Below are positions 54,200 through 64,000 of a DNA stretch of 64,000 bases, piece after piece; the stretch's first letter is position 1, and each line of letters begins with the position of its first letter. The stretch comes from Aradus depressus (lineage: Eukaryota; Arthropoda; Insecta; Hemiptera; Aradidae). Made by a program: the position numbers and the translations under genes. The stretch covers positions 5,830,562-5,894,561 of the forward strand of contig OY759217.1 in the NCBI GenBank assembly GCA_963662175.1, given 5' to 3'. The notes under the pieces are model-generated. The model saw nothing but the letters and a program-made list of their open reading frames with translations. It made no database searches and had not been told where the DNA came from.

Positions 54200-54890
54200 A
54201 AATAACAATTTTCAAAATTTGAATGAAAATTAAAATATTTTATAATACAAATAAATAAATAAAACAATCTAAAAACTTTAACATTTAAAAATATCATGGA
54301 TGGGCACGGGAAATTTATTTCTGTCCACCATCTGAGTCACAACTCTGGATTAGCCGCATGTTCCTAAGACCTCAGTATCTCTGCCAAGCTTGTCGTACAT
54401 TTATCCCTGCTCAGCTTCTATCTCACATATCATATACATGGCTCTTGTAAATTTATAGTTAATAGAACATAAATAAATTTAAGATAAGCCAGTGGAAGGG
54501 ATATGGATGTAATTATCACAAATAAACAAACAGGGATATGAGTCTAGTGAGTTAGACACAACCAAACAAGGTTTGTATCACAAAATGGGAAGAGACGAGA
54601 GAGGCATGCATCTGTTGGGACACAAAACATTAGCGTTAGGTCTACGCAGTAATATAACGTCAACAAAAATGATACAAACAATATTTACATGAGCCAAAAT
54701 GAACGTTCTCGTTAGGGGAGTAAATACAGAGAGGGGGTCATCGGGATCCCGACTTTTTCAATCTTGGTATCGATTTATTGTAAAGGCACATTTAATTGAA
54801 ATGGTTGAATTCATTTCTATATCATCTCAGATTTTCAACTGCAGAGTCTACCAGTCACGCAAATTGAACGAGCCATTAAAATATAAAATG
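54200..54890. other. Unassigned AT-rich sequence
   Basis: No gene or repeat is recognised between the hammerhead-like motif and the LINE fragment. Confidence 0.3.
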
Positions 54891-54939
54891 TGATGTGATG
54901 ATTACAGAACATTCTTATACCAACCGCACTTGGATCACC

Positions 54940-55398
54940 CTCACTCTTCCCCTTTCTCAGAATCATCTGCGGTATATTTTTGTTTGCATCCGTACGAACC
55001 CTAATGGCACGATATATAACAGACTCAGTCAGCATCTCGCATATGCGGACGATGTGGTCAAAACCGGACGATCGAAAGCTGCATTGGCGGGGGTGTTCCA
55101 GGAATGTGACGAGGAGTCCAGAAAGCTGGGTCTTCTTGTCAACGAGGGCAACACCAAGTACATGAGAACCACGAGGAAGGAAGTAAGAAACAGGGAACTC
55201 GTACTTGGGGGTTGCAGGTTTGACCGGGCGGATAGCTTCAAGTACCTGGGGGCCGTTATAACGGAAAGGAACGACGTTAAAGAAGACATCCAAGCGAGGA
55301 TAACGGCCGGGAATAGATGCTACCGGTCACTGCAGAAGGTGCTCGGATTGAGGACTGTGTCCCGAGACGCCAAAATAGCAATTTATATATCCTTGTAA
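54940..55398 (+). pseudogene. LINE reverse transcriptase fragment (YADD region)
   Basis: From about 55028 the frame reads QHLAYADDVVKTGRSKAALA, then ESRKLGLLVNEGNTKYM and DSFKYLGAVITERNDVKED, then GNRCYRSLQKVLG. That is the catalytic YADD motif and thumb region of a non-LTR reverse transcriptase, closest in feel to RTE/craTE-like sequences. It is truncated on both sides; the ATG at 54895 lies in unrelated sequence. The stop comes at 55398. Confidence 0.75.
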
Positions 55399-55559
55399 GT
55401 TCACGATGGTCTTTATTATTTATTAATTTTAACGATGGGTAATTTTGGAATGAATACATTTCTTGCTGAAAGTTATTACAGTGTTTCTGAGAAGCATAAC
55501 AATGTACGAACATTTGAGCCCAGAATGATATTTTTTCCAGGAGGAACGAAGGAGTCAGC

Positions 55560-55880
55560 TATGTACTTCCCCAGCCGAAAATTAATAATTGCCATTCTTA
55601 TTTGATTCTGAATTTAAATATGAAATTTCATGTCGCTACGAGCATTACATCGGCAATTATTGGGATTTTTGAGTTGAGCCCCCTCTGATGTCCCCCCCCC
55701 CCCTCCGGCTGATTTTGCTTAGAATTAATATACGTCGTCCTTAGAGGGTTATGGACACACATATAAATGTGTTTTGATACATTCATTCTACTTGGAGTTA
55801 TCAAAGACACACACGCAGACACAAAATAATTTTTTCATTTTTCTAAGATTTCCTCTGACAGAGACATGGTTAATATGAAT
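55560..55880. repeat. Dispersed unclassified repeat copy
   Basis: Shares ATGTACTTCCCCAGCCGAAA, GAAATTTCATGTCGCTACGA, ATCGGCAATTATTGGGATTT and GAGTTGAGCCCCC with copies near 17460, 25450, 26682 and 63100-63430. It holds a C-run at 55692-55703. Confidence 0.5.
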
Positions 55881-57044
55881 CGTACATAAGGCAATAAAAA
55901 AACAAAACAAAAAAAACATTAAATGCAATTTTACTGGAAGTATTGTACATTGTATTATACTGTATTTATTTGTTTATTTATTTATTATGAGAACAGTTTC
56001 ATTTTCACATATTTTGTCATTATTGTTTTATTTTATTTTTCTGTGTTTTTAAATTATTTCCTCAGCTAAGTATATGGGGTACATGGCCAGGAATTCGATG
56101 TTGAGTTTTTACTGGAATTTGGTAAACAACGGATACCCCCTCTGTTACTAACTGTATGATATGCATGTACCCAATCTACCCTTTCATGCACCCCACTGCG
56201 GCTCCGTCCCCGATACAGCCTATTTCTTTTATTAACTCTTCCAGAAGTGTCCTTTTTTTTTTTTTTCTCGCCACAGTCCTATTCTCATTCGAACTGGAAG
56301 GGTTGACCGAGTTGTTGGCAGTTGAAAGGGTGTCAAAACGATGGGGTGGCTCTGAGAGGATAGGCGAAATAGAAGGGAGAGAGAGAGGGAGTGGGACAGC
56401 GGTGCCTGGTGGGATTTCGGACAATTTACATGGAGAGCAGCACAACCCCTCCCCACCATATCAATCCAAACCTATCAATAAATATATATATGTATATAAA
56501 TGCCAACTCCCACCCCACTCCTGTCCTTATACACACCAACCCTTTTATGTATCTATCCTATCCTCTCAAATAAAATACAAAATTCGGAAAGGGCTCCCCA
56601 CTATTCAGCCATTCCCCCCCCCCCCCCCCACCCCCCCCCCCCTACCCTTACACCTTTATCAAAAAGTATTGCAGTGTTGTACACGTCGATAAATATTCAT
56701 TTAAATGAATAAAAAATGGATATAAAGAGATATATGCGTAGATGTTTACATTACATTTTTTGTAAAAACAAAGATCACATTATTTCAAGTTTATTTTCCA
56801 TTTTTCATTCAATATGTGCTTTTAGTTCGTCTTTTTGACAATCTAAAACGTTAGGTACTGAGCTAGAATATTTTAAAAACTACATTCATCTCTGAAAATT
56901 AGCCCTCAAAATACTATTTCAGTCAAATTACCAGCTTTACCAGTCTTACGAGACTCAAAAAACCATTTCATTACCAGAGGTTTCCATGTATTTATGTATT
57001 CTGTGGAAGAAAGAGTGATTTTATGTGTTGGTCCTGTTCAGAGT
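55881..57044. other. Unassigned sequence with C-rich low complexity
   Basis: No gene is recognised. A C-rich tract at 56616-56642 and a T-rich tract at 56250-56266 produce spurious ORFs. Confidence 0.35.
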
Positions 57045-57175
57045 AATGTCCGAATACGTTTTTGCGTTCTGTGTTGATATAGTGGAAATACTAATGAATA
57101 AAATAAAATTAGATATAGATAAAAAAACTTTTTTGAACACTTATATTGTCTAATTCCACAAACATATACTTAAAT

Positions 57176-57209
57176 GTGTACCGGTTTCGGCTTACGCCAT
57201 CGTCAGCAC
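57176..57209 (-). ncRNA. Hammerhead-like motif, left pLTR
   Basis: Read on the minus strand: GTG, CTGACGA, T, GGC-GTAA-GCC, GAAA, CCGG, TACAC. Stem I is GTG with CAC and stem II has three G-C pairs. This is the best-preserved version together with 57613-57646. Confidence 0.5.
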
Positions 57210-57612
57210 AATGTTCAACAATAATTCAGATATTTGCCAGGCATACATATTTATATTAACTTAAGAGTACCTGAGGTGAAAGTGTCCCCTCCTCTGGTAA
57301 AACCAGGGGGGTGGAAGTCTAAGTTATTTAACCTGGATAAATATCCATTACAACATTTCTCTAGGTTAAATAACTTCCTACATAGCTATATATTGTACAT
57401 TTGTTATATTGTTTTCTTGTAATGTTAGTTTTTAGTTTTATTTTAATTTTATTTTCTTGGTTTCCAAATAAGTGCACAGTTAGATATTACAGTTAGAATA
57501 TAGACTTCCACCCCCCTGGTTTTACCAGAGGAGGGGACCCTTTCATCTCAGGTACTCTTAAGTTAATATAAATATGTATGCCTGGCAAATATCTGAATTA
57601 TTGTTGAACATT

Positions 57613-57646
57613 GTGCTGACGATGGCGTAAGCCGAAACCGGTACAC
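57613..57646 (+). ncRNA. Hammerhead-like motif, right pLTR
   Basis: An exact mirror of 57176-57209 with identical core, stem II and stem III palindrome. Conservation of this 34-base block in all four pLTR copies, while flanks drift, suggests it matters to the element. Confidence 0.5.
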
Positions 57647-57699
57647 AATTAAGTATATGTTTGTGGAATTAGACAATATAAGTGTTCAAAAAAAAATAA

Positions 57700-58900
57700 A
57701 ACTGTTCATAGTATACATTTGAACGGTGCTAAATATGTAATTTTATGAGAATCCTATCTATCCGTGTATGAAATAAATAGTAGGAACACTTATTTCATTC
57801 GAATGCCGGATTTACGAGAAAAGACGCTTCAAACGTCCCCACACATTTTTCTTTAGATACATATAGATATTATATCTCTTAGGTATTACATCTCATATAT
57901 CTAAATCTTAAGAAATTCAAAACTGAAGAACCCAAATAAAAATAACCATTAACTTCTAAAAGAATACAAAAACCAAGAGAAAAAGTACTCTGAAATACAA
58001 TTACGAAACAATTAAATAAGAATAAAATGCCATAAAAGAAAATATCAAGATAATCTTAAAAAGGCTTAACAAGGAACAAGACTATAGTGATAAAGGACTC
58101 AAAACATAAGGAAATCAAGAAGAGAATACATACAAAAGGAAGAAGATTTAATAAGTTTTAAAATAAATATAGAAGAAACGGAAGAAAAGAAGCAATTTTA
58201 ATTTGTTAATATGCATTTTATTATAGGTTATTTAAAATGATCAATAGTTTTTCTGCTATTTCAAAAGCCATATTTGGTCAGCCATATTGGATCTTGATAG
58301 ATGTCACCCTACTTTCTAAAGTACTCTTGTATACCTTCAATTTGAGACCATTAAAAAATATTATGGTATTGAAGTCATTAGTTACGTTAATAGTTTCTTC
58401 ATTTATAAATAATATATTATTTTTAATCAGAAATAATTTTGTCTGCATTACTCTTGCAGATAAAAAGATGGATTGGACATCAAAAAGAAGCCAAGGAATT
58501 CTACATTAAGTAGTGAGAGGTGAAGAGAATAGAAATAATGTTCACCAGAAAATACAAAATCGAAGAATAAGAAAACGAAATATTGATAAAGACATTCATT
58601 AAATCGTTAACTGAAAAATGGAGAGAAAAAAATAGGCCAGAAGACAAATAAGTGTACCTACCTGAAAGCCCCCTCTATTAAAAAGGATTATTGGAAAGGT
58701 AGGTCAGTGCTTAGCTCATTAGTTACCATAATTTTTGTTAATTTACATATATATTATAAAATATACGATAATATGGAGAAGAGAGTGTGGCCCCGTTGAC
58801 AGAGAATGACCCCCCATACATATATATTATTATTCAAATTACATTTTAGAAAAATTAGTAATTGTCTGTTTCTAGCTTGACAGTTTGTGAGATTTTTATA
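57700..58900. other. Unassigned AT-rich sequence with one ORF of doubtful value
   Basis: A 90-codon ORF at 58237-58509 (plus) is Leu/Ile/Phe-rich with a possible membrane segment, but codon use follows the AT bias and I recognise no family. Nothing else is identified. Confidence 0.3.
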
Positions 58901-58905
58901 TTTGT

Positions 58906-61900
58906 TAGTAGTTTGCCTCATTCTTTCTGTTCATACACAGTCAAACAATTTGTTTAATGTATAATTTATTCAGGTGTACTTTTTTATTTTATTTGTTGGA
59001 AGGTAGCCTCATTCTTTCTGTTCATACACAGTCAAACAATTTGTTTAATGTATAATTTATTCAGGTGTACTTTTTTATTTTATTTGTTGGAAGGTAGCCT
59101 CATTCTTTCTGTTCATACACAATCAAACAATTTGTTTAATGTATAATTTATTCAGGTGTACTTTTTTATTTTATTTGTTGGAAGGTAGCCTCATTCTTTC
59201 TGTTCATACACAATCAAACAATTTGTTTAATGTATAATTTATTCAGGTGTACTTTTTTATTTTATTTGTTGGAAGGTAGCCTCATTCTTTCTGTTCATAC
59301 ACAGTCAAACAATTTGTTTAATGTATAATTTATTCAGGTGTACTTTTTTATTTTATTTGTTGGAAGGTAGCCTCATTCTTTCTGTTCATACACAGTCAAA
59401 CAATTTGTTTAATGTATAATTTATTCAGGTGTACTTTTTTATTTTATTTGTTGGAAGGTAGCCTCATTCTTTCTGTTCATACACAGTCAAACAATTTGTT
59501 TAATGTATAATTTATTCAGGTGTACTTTTTTATTTTATTTGTTGGAAGGTAGCCTCATTCTTTCTGTTCATACACAATCAAACAATTTGTTTAATGTATA
59601 ATTTATTCAGGTGTACTTTTTTATTTTATTTGTTGGAAGGTAGCCTCATTCTTTCTGTTCATACACAGTCAAACAATTTGTTTAATGTATAATTTATTCA
59701 GGTGTACTTTTTTATTTTATTTGTTGGAAGGTAGCCTCATTCTTTCTGTTCATACACAATCAAACAATTTGTTTAATGTATAATTTATTCAGGTGTACTT
59801 TTTTATTTTATTTGTTGGAAGGTAGCCTCATTCTTTCTGTTCATACACAATCAAACAATTTGTTTAATGTATAATTTATTCAGGTGTACTTTTTTATTTT
59901 ATTTGTTGGAAGGTAGCCTCATTCTTTCTGTTCATACACAGTCAAACAATTTGTTTAATGTATAATTTATTCAGGTGTACTTTTTTATTTTATTTGTTGG
60001 AAGGTAGCCTCATTCTTTCTGTTCATACACAGTCAAACAATTTGTTTAATGTATAATTTATTCAGGTGTACTTTTTTATTTTATTTGTTGGAAGGTAGCC
60101 TCATTCTTTCTGTTCATACACAGTCAAACAATTTGTTTAATGTATAATTTATTCAGGTGTACTTTTTTATTTTATTTGTTGGAAGGTAGCCTCATTCTTT
60201 CTGTTCATACACAATCAAACAATTTGTTTAATGTATAATTTATTCAGGTGTACTTTTTTATTTTATTTGTTGGAAGGTAGCCTCATTCTTTCTGTTCATA
60301 CACAATCAAACAATTTGTTTAATGTATAATTTATTCAGGTGTACTTTTTTATTTTATTTGTTGGAAGGTAGCCTCATTCTTTCTGTTCATACACTGTCAA
60401 ACAATTTGTTTAATGTATAATTTATTCTGGTGTACTTTTTTATTTTATTTGTTGGAAGGTAGCCTCATTCTTTCTGTTCATACACAGTCAAACAATTTGT
60501 TTAATGTATAATTTATTCTGGTGTACTTTTTTATTTTATTTGTTGGAAGGTAGCCTCATTCTTTCTGTTCATACAAAGTCAAACAATTTGTTTAATGTAT
60601 AATTTATTCTGGTGTACTTTTTTATTTTTTTTGTTGGAAGGTAGCCTCATTCTTTCTGTTCATACACAGTCAAACAATTTGTTTAATGTATAATTTATTC
60701 TGGTGTACTTTTTTATTTTATTTGTTGGAAGGTAGCCTCATTCTTTCTGTTCATACACAATCAAACAATTTGTTTAATGTATAATTTATTCTGGTGTACT
60801 TTTTTATTTTATTTGTTGGAAGGTAGCCTCATTCTTTCTGTTCATACACAATCAAACAATTTGTTTAATGTATAATTTATTCTGGTGTACTTTTTTATTT
60901 TATTTGTTGGAAGGTAGCCTCATTCTTTCTGTTCATACACAATCAAACAATTTGTTTAATGTATAATTTATTCTGTTGTACTTTTTTATTTTATTTGTTG
61001 GAAGGTAGCCTCATTCTTTCTGTTCATACACAGTCAAACAATTTGTTTAATGTATAATTTATTCTGGTGTACTTTTTTATTTTATTTGTTGGAAGGTAGC
61101 CTCATTCTTTCTGTTCATACACAGTCAAACAATTTGTTTAATGTATAATTTATTCTGGTGTACTTTTTTATTTTATTTATTGGAAGGTAGCCTCATTCTT
61201 TCTGTTCATACACAGTCAAACAATTTGTTTAATGTATAATTTATTCTGGTGTACTTTTTTATTTTATTTGTTGGAAGGTAGCCTCATTCTTTCTGTTCAT
61301 ACACAATCAAACAATTTGTTTAATGTATAATTTATTCTGGTGTACTTTTTTATTTTATTTGTTGGAAGGTAGCCTCATTCTTTCTGTTCATACACAATCA
61401 AACAATTTGTTTAATGTATAATTTATTCTGGTGTACTTTTTTATTTTATTTGTTGGAAGGTAGCCTCATTCTTTCTGTTCATACACAATCAAACAATTTG
61501 TTTAATGCATAATTTATTCTGGTGTACTTTTTTATTTTATTTGTTGGAAGGTAGCCTCATTCTTTCTGTTCATACACAATCAAACAATTTGTTTAATGTA
61601 TAATTTATTCTGGTGTACTTTTTTATTTTATTTGTTGGAAGGTAGCCTCATTCTTTCTGTTCATACACAATCAAACAATTTGTTTAATGTATAATTTATT
61701 CTGGTGTACTTTTTTATTTTATTTGTTGGAAGGTAGCCTCATTCTTTCTGTTCATACACAATCAAACAATTTGTTTAATGTATAATTTATTCTGGTGTAC
61801 TTTTTTATTTTATTTGTTGGAAGGTAGCCTCATTCTTTCTGTTCATACACAGTCAAACAATTTGTTTAATGTATAATTTATTCTGGTGTACTTTTTTATT

Positions 61901-62985
61901 TTATTTGTTGGAAGGTAGCCTCATTCTTTCTGTTCATACACAATCAAACAATTTGTTTAATGTATAATTTATTCTGGTGTACTTTTTTATTTTATTTGTT
62001 GGAAGGTAGCCTCATTCTTTCTGTTCATACACAATCAAACAATTTATTTAATGTATAATTTATTCTGGTGTACTTTTTTATTTTATTTGTTGGAAGGTAG
62101 CCTCATTCTTTCTGTTCATACACAATCAAACAATTTATTTAATGTATAATTTATTCTGTTGTACTTTTTTATTTTATTTATTGGAAGGTAGCCTCATTCT
62201 TTCTGTTCATACACAATCAAACAATTTGTTTAATGTATAATTTATTCTGGTGTACTTTTTTATTTTATTTGTTGGAAGGTAGCCTCATTCTTTCTGTTCA
62301 TACACAATCAAACAATTTGTTTAATGTATAATTTATTCTGGTGTACTTTTTTATTTTATTTGTTGGAAGGTAGCCTCATTCTTTCTGTTCATACACAATC
62401 AAACAATTTGTTTAATGTATAATTTATTCTGGTGTACTTTTTTATTTTATTTGTTGGAAGGTAGCCTCATTCTTTCTGTTCATACACAATCAAACAATTT
62501 GTTTAATGTATAATTTATTCTGGTGTACTTTTTTATTTTATTTGTTGGAAGGTAGCCTCATTCTTTCTGTTCATACACAGTCAAACAATTTGTTTAATGT
62601 ATAATTTATTCTGGTGTACTTTTTTATTTTATTTGTTGGAAGGTAGCCTCATTCTTTCTGTTCATACACAGTCAAACAATTTGTTTAATGTATAATTTAT
62701 TCTGGTGTACTTTTTTATTTTATTTGTTGGAAGGTAGCCTCATTCTTTCTGTTCATACACAGTCAAACAATTTGTTTAATGTTTAATTTATTCTGGTGTA
62801 CTTTTTTATTTTATTTATTGGAAGGTAGCCTCATTCTTTCTGTTCATACACAATCAAACAATTTGTTTAATGTATAATTTATTCTGGTGTACTTTTTTAT
62901 TTTATTTGTTGGAAGGTAGCCTCATTCTTTCTGTTCATACACAATCAAACAATTTGTTAAATGTATAATTTATACATATTGTACA
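58906..62985. repeat. 91-bp satellite array, about 45 copies
   Basis: The unit includes TTGGAAGGTAGCCTCATTC, TTTCTGTTCATACACARTC and AATTTGTTTAATGTATAAT. The 91-bp period is constant. Copies differ at a few sites: CACAGTC/CACAATC varies throughout, while TTCAGGTG is used up to about 60360 and TTCTGGTG from about 60426 on. The right edge passes into an AATAAA-containing sequence (62990) and an A-run. Confidence 0.97.
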
Positions 62986-63079
62986 ATTTCAATAAAGTTT
63001 GTTGATTAAAAAAAATAGATACAGAGTAAAACGCCGCTTTAGGGAACAAGAGAGAAACGCATTATAACCGGGAAAAATA

Positions 63080-63430
63080 GGTCGGTCAATCACCGGCAAT
63101 CTACTTCCCCACAACGAATTAATCAATTACCTTTTAGCTCTCCCTCCAAAACCAGTCGACCATTTGAGCTAATATTCAACAGTTGAATTACAAAGGGGCT
63201 TCTAAATTCTTATACTAAATTTTGTGTAGATAAATTCATTAAATCGGAAGTAATTAAGGTTTTGAGTTGAGGACCCTCCCGTGAATTCCCTTTCCTTCAG
63301 CCGTTATCTCTGAAGTTTGACAGTTAATGTCCTCATTGGGTTTTGACTTTAAATATGAAATTTCATGTCCAATACATTCATTACATCGGCAGTTATTGGG
63401 GCTTATGAAATGAGCACCCTTCTGATCCCA
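63080..63430. repeat. Dispersed unclassified repeat copy
   Basis: Contains CTACTTCCCCACAACGAATT, TTTTAGCTCTCCCTCCAAAA and CATTACATCGGCAGTTATTG, shared with 26682-26730 and 55560-55700. It abuts the A-tail of the LINE at 63431. Confidence 0.5.
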
Positions 63431-64000
63431 CTTTTTTTTTTTTTTTTTTTTTTTTTTTCGAACTGGAGGAGGAAATGCCTAACGGACGAAGGGAATTACG
63501 GCTTTCCAACAGTGTGGGAACTGCCCCCACTAAAACCTCCTCCAAGAGCTCCTGGGTGCTTTCATCCCTGTGTGGGACCATAACACCCTCTTCGTCCTCA
63601 CGATGAGGAACCATGGTTGTAGCTTTCTGGAGTGCGCTGACTCTCGGAAAGTTCATGCCGGGTTAGGCCCGCCCGGTGTTATTGACACTGGCGGTCCGCC
63701 GAGGCTCGAGGTTAGGAGGCGGTTTTTCGCCTCCTCCACTCCGCTACAAATTGGGTGAGTGCCGGGTAACTAGACTCGGCCACCAGTTGCTGCAGGGTCA
63801 GTCCCAGGTACGATCCTGTCGAGCGTATCAACGCCACCCTAGGCCCGTCGTACAGCGGACATTCGATGACCACGTGTTCCGCAGTCTCGACGCCACCGCA
63901 CGCACAGTTCGGGCTGTCTTTCCTTTTGAAAAAGAAAAGCTTGGCGTTGAAGTCGCCATGACCAGATAGTATCTGGGACGTCCAATGGTCCGGCTGGACC
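63431..64000 (-). mobile_element. R1-like LINE, 3' end, continues past window
   Basis: On the minus strand the ORF2 C-terminus is open from the window edge to a TAG/TAA near 63715. It carries a zinc-finger-like block (CACGGVETAEHVVIECPLY), then GLTLQQLVAESSYPALTQF and VAEWRRRKTAS. A 3' UTR of about 250 bases ends in an A-run (T-run 63431-63459 on plus). The CxC...HxxxxC tail is typical of R1/LOA-type LINEs. The same family pattern is seen at 29431-29849. Confidence 0.8.

Larger units (their letters stand above)
57045..57695. mobile_element. Inverted pair of Penelope-type pLTRs
   Basis: Left 57045-57320 and right about 57490-57695 are inverted copies (CATATACTTAAATGTGTACC at left; its mirror GGTACACAATTAAGTATATG at right) around a short AT-rich centre that also pairs partly (AAGTTATTTAACCTGG with CTAGGTTAAATAACTT). 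There is no coding sequence. It is the uninterrupted relative of the element at 34825-38615. Confidence 0.7.

Noticed and set aside
56156..56692. 178-codon plus-strand ORF
   Set aside because: It spans T-rich and C-rich low-complexity tracts, has equally open antisense frames and no recognisable domain.
58906..62985. CRISPR-like regular repeat array
   Set aside because: The 91-bp units are continuous with no unique spacers, in a eukaryotic setting with no cas genes; it is a satellite.

Overview
This window is eukaryotic, most likely an arthropod and probably an insect. It has no prokaryotic gene layout, no rRNA genes and no host gene I could confirm. Almost everything recognisable is a transposable element, a relic of an integrated virus-like element, or satellite DNA. 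The element mix (Maverick/adintovirus-like genes with a PLA2 gene, Jockey, I-like and R1-like LINEs, BEL and Ty3/gypsy LTR elements, Penelope-like elements, piggyBac, hAT, tRNA-derived SINEs) fits insect genomes. I cannot name the species.

Region by region. 1-9.09 kb: a decayed Maverick/adintovirus-like element with a conserved gene of unknown function, a packaging ATPase, a PLA2/pVI-like protein, an adenain-like protease and a capsid-like gene. A piggyBac (412-2076, TTAA duplication) splits its first gene, and a nearly intact Jockey LINE (3910-8144, 13-bp duplication) separates the PLA2 gene from the protease gene. 9.1-15.3 kb: G-rich minisatellite, then a single-arm copy (copy A) of a long foldback element. 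15.3-20 kb: old repeats, a Penelope-type endonuclease relic, a 355-bp nearly perfect hairpin and a 127-bp tandem array. 20.6-31.98 kb: a hAT relic carrying a SINE, an I-like LINE/BEL mosaic, a Jockey-clade LINE relic, an R1-like LINE 3' end, and a SINE split by a small hAT. 32.0-40.3 kb: insertions inside insertions. Ty3/gypsy gag-pro is split by a 6.5-kb hAT-like element, which holds a Penelope-like element, which in turn holds a short LTR retrotransposon with gag fused to the integrase C-terminus.

40.36-51.89 kb: the most unusual object, an 11.5-kb foldback element. Two arms of about 5.3 kb in inverted orientation flank an 824-bp AT-rich array. It has matching ends (AGTAGAA/TTCTACT), a 6-bp direct repeat TATATG on each side, subterminal minisatellites, and in each arm a convergent two-ORF cassette. 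The first ORF starts with a CENP-B/pogo-type helix-turn-helix; the second has no family I recognise. 52-58.9 kb: sparse relics (Tc1, SINE, LINE RT, Penelope pLTRs with hammerhead-like motifs). 58.9-63.0 kb: about 45 copies of a 91-bp satellite. 63.4-64 kb: the 3' end of an R1-like LINE running off the window.

How it fits together: precise target-site duplications let several insertions be ordered in time. Only the Jockey ORF1 and the foldback cassettes look recently functional. The small LTR element is young but non-autonomous, and the rest is broken.
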